Shown here piece by piece: positions 63,728-64,000 of a stretch of DNA of 64,000 bases (position 1 is its first letter; every line of letters begins with the position of its first letter). The stretch spans positions 1-64,000 of the forward strand of contig WTXI01000064.1 of NCBI GenBank assembly GCA_022376515.1, in the 5' to 3' direction. Below the pieces are notes generated by a model, which was given only the letters and a program-made list of their open reading frames with translations, had not been told where the DNA came from and searched no databases. The DNA is from Lactifluus volemus (lineage: Eukaryota; Basidiomycota; Agaricomycetes; Russulales; Russulaceae). Both the position numbers and the translations under genes were made by a program.

Positions 63728-64000
63728 CTAGGACAGTGGCTGCGCCGACCTTACGGTGGCTTCACTCACGCGAGAGACAGCTATGGGGTGACCACTATGC
63801 TGGCGGGCTGCGACGAATGATTGTATACCTTCAAGTGCTGGCGCCGCAGTGTCAATGGGGGATAACCAGTTAGGTGTCACAATGACAAGGCTATGTAGCG
63901 AGGGGAATACATCGGTGGCCAATTCTCCCGTGAGTCCTCCTAACGCAGCTGCGATGGACCGCTCGAAGTAGGAATTTATTCGAAGACGTTGGACAGAGGG
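63728..64000 (-). CDS. F-box copy J (group 2), C-terminal end, runs off the right edge
   Basis: The last 90 codons are visible and open: SVQRLRINSYFERSIAAALGG, ATDVFPSLHSLVIVT and GIQSFVAARQHSGHPIAVSR, closest to copy F (shared LGGLTGEL and IDTAA). The F-box part lies outside the window. Confidence 0.75.
   Translation of the reverse strand, partial: PSVQRLRINSYFERSIAAALGGLTGELATDVFPSLHSLVIVTPNWLSPIDTAAPALEGIQSFVAARQHSGHPIAVSRVSEATVRSAQPLS

Noticed and set aside
1..64000. Search for CRISPR arrays, bacterial operons, rRNA and tRNA genes
   Set aside because: None seen. The repeats are dispersed gene-sized units with eukaryotic introns and retrotransposons.

Overview
The window looks like accessory, repeat-rich nuclear DNA of a mushroom-forming basidiomycete (Agaricomycetes). 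Three observations support this: an expanded family of F-box proteins with the 'LVHVCRRWR' signature common in that class, introns of about 50-57 nt, and fungal copia and gypsy retrotransposons. I see no rRNA, tRNA or CRISPR, and order and genus cannot be fixed from the window.

Bases 1-7,190 are nested mobile DNA. A decayed Ty1/copia element on the minus strand runs off the left edge. Its gag gene is split by a 2-kb non-autonomous hAT-like DNA transposon (3,439-5,394). A fragment of a second copia element on the plus strand (RNase H, polypurine tract, 3' LTR) follows and cuts off the first F-box gene.

Bases 7,190-64,000 are an array built from four sequence blocks: group-1 F-box genes (always plus), group-2 F-box genes (always minus), a degenerate branched-chain 2-oxoacid dehydrogenase E2 gene (DBT-like, minus), and a degenerate Rab7-like small GTPase gene (plus). 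The inferred ancestral order is F-box2(-), E2(-), F-box1(+), Rab(+). It is seen best at 44.5-51.1 kb. Four other units carry a shared deletion that fuses the E2 3' end to a Rab intron, so a shorter unit (F-box2 plus E2/Rab chimera) was amplified later. Ten F-box copies lie in the window. Seven have long open frames (10.6, 15.1, 29.0, 34.2, 44.5, 52.1 and 56.8 kb), one has a C-terminal stop (48.0 kb), one lost its 5' half (7.2 kb), and one runs off the right edge (63.7 kb). Every Rab and E2 copy is broken, so the F-box frames seem to have been kept selectively.

Two gypsy elements entered the array. Gypsy-1 (17,251-25,494, minus) has 890-bp LTRs that look almost identical, a GGAG target duplication, a complete-looking 1,852-residue polyprotein, and a paralogous empty site near 31,270. 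Gypsy-2 (36,503-42,135, plus) has 145-bp LTRs and an ACGT duplication. Its RNase H is split by a 605-bp solo LTR with an ACCCG duplication, and a catalytic integrase Asp is changed to Asn.

The only gene that appears single-copy is at 59,809-61,500 (minus). It is a five-exon gene for two ubiquitin-like domains, an SH3-like domain and an unassigned C-terminal domain. It is the best candidate here for an undescribed protein architecture.
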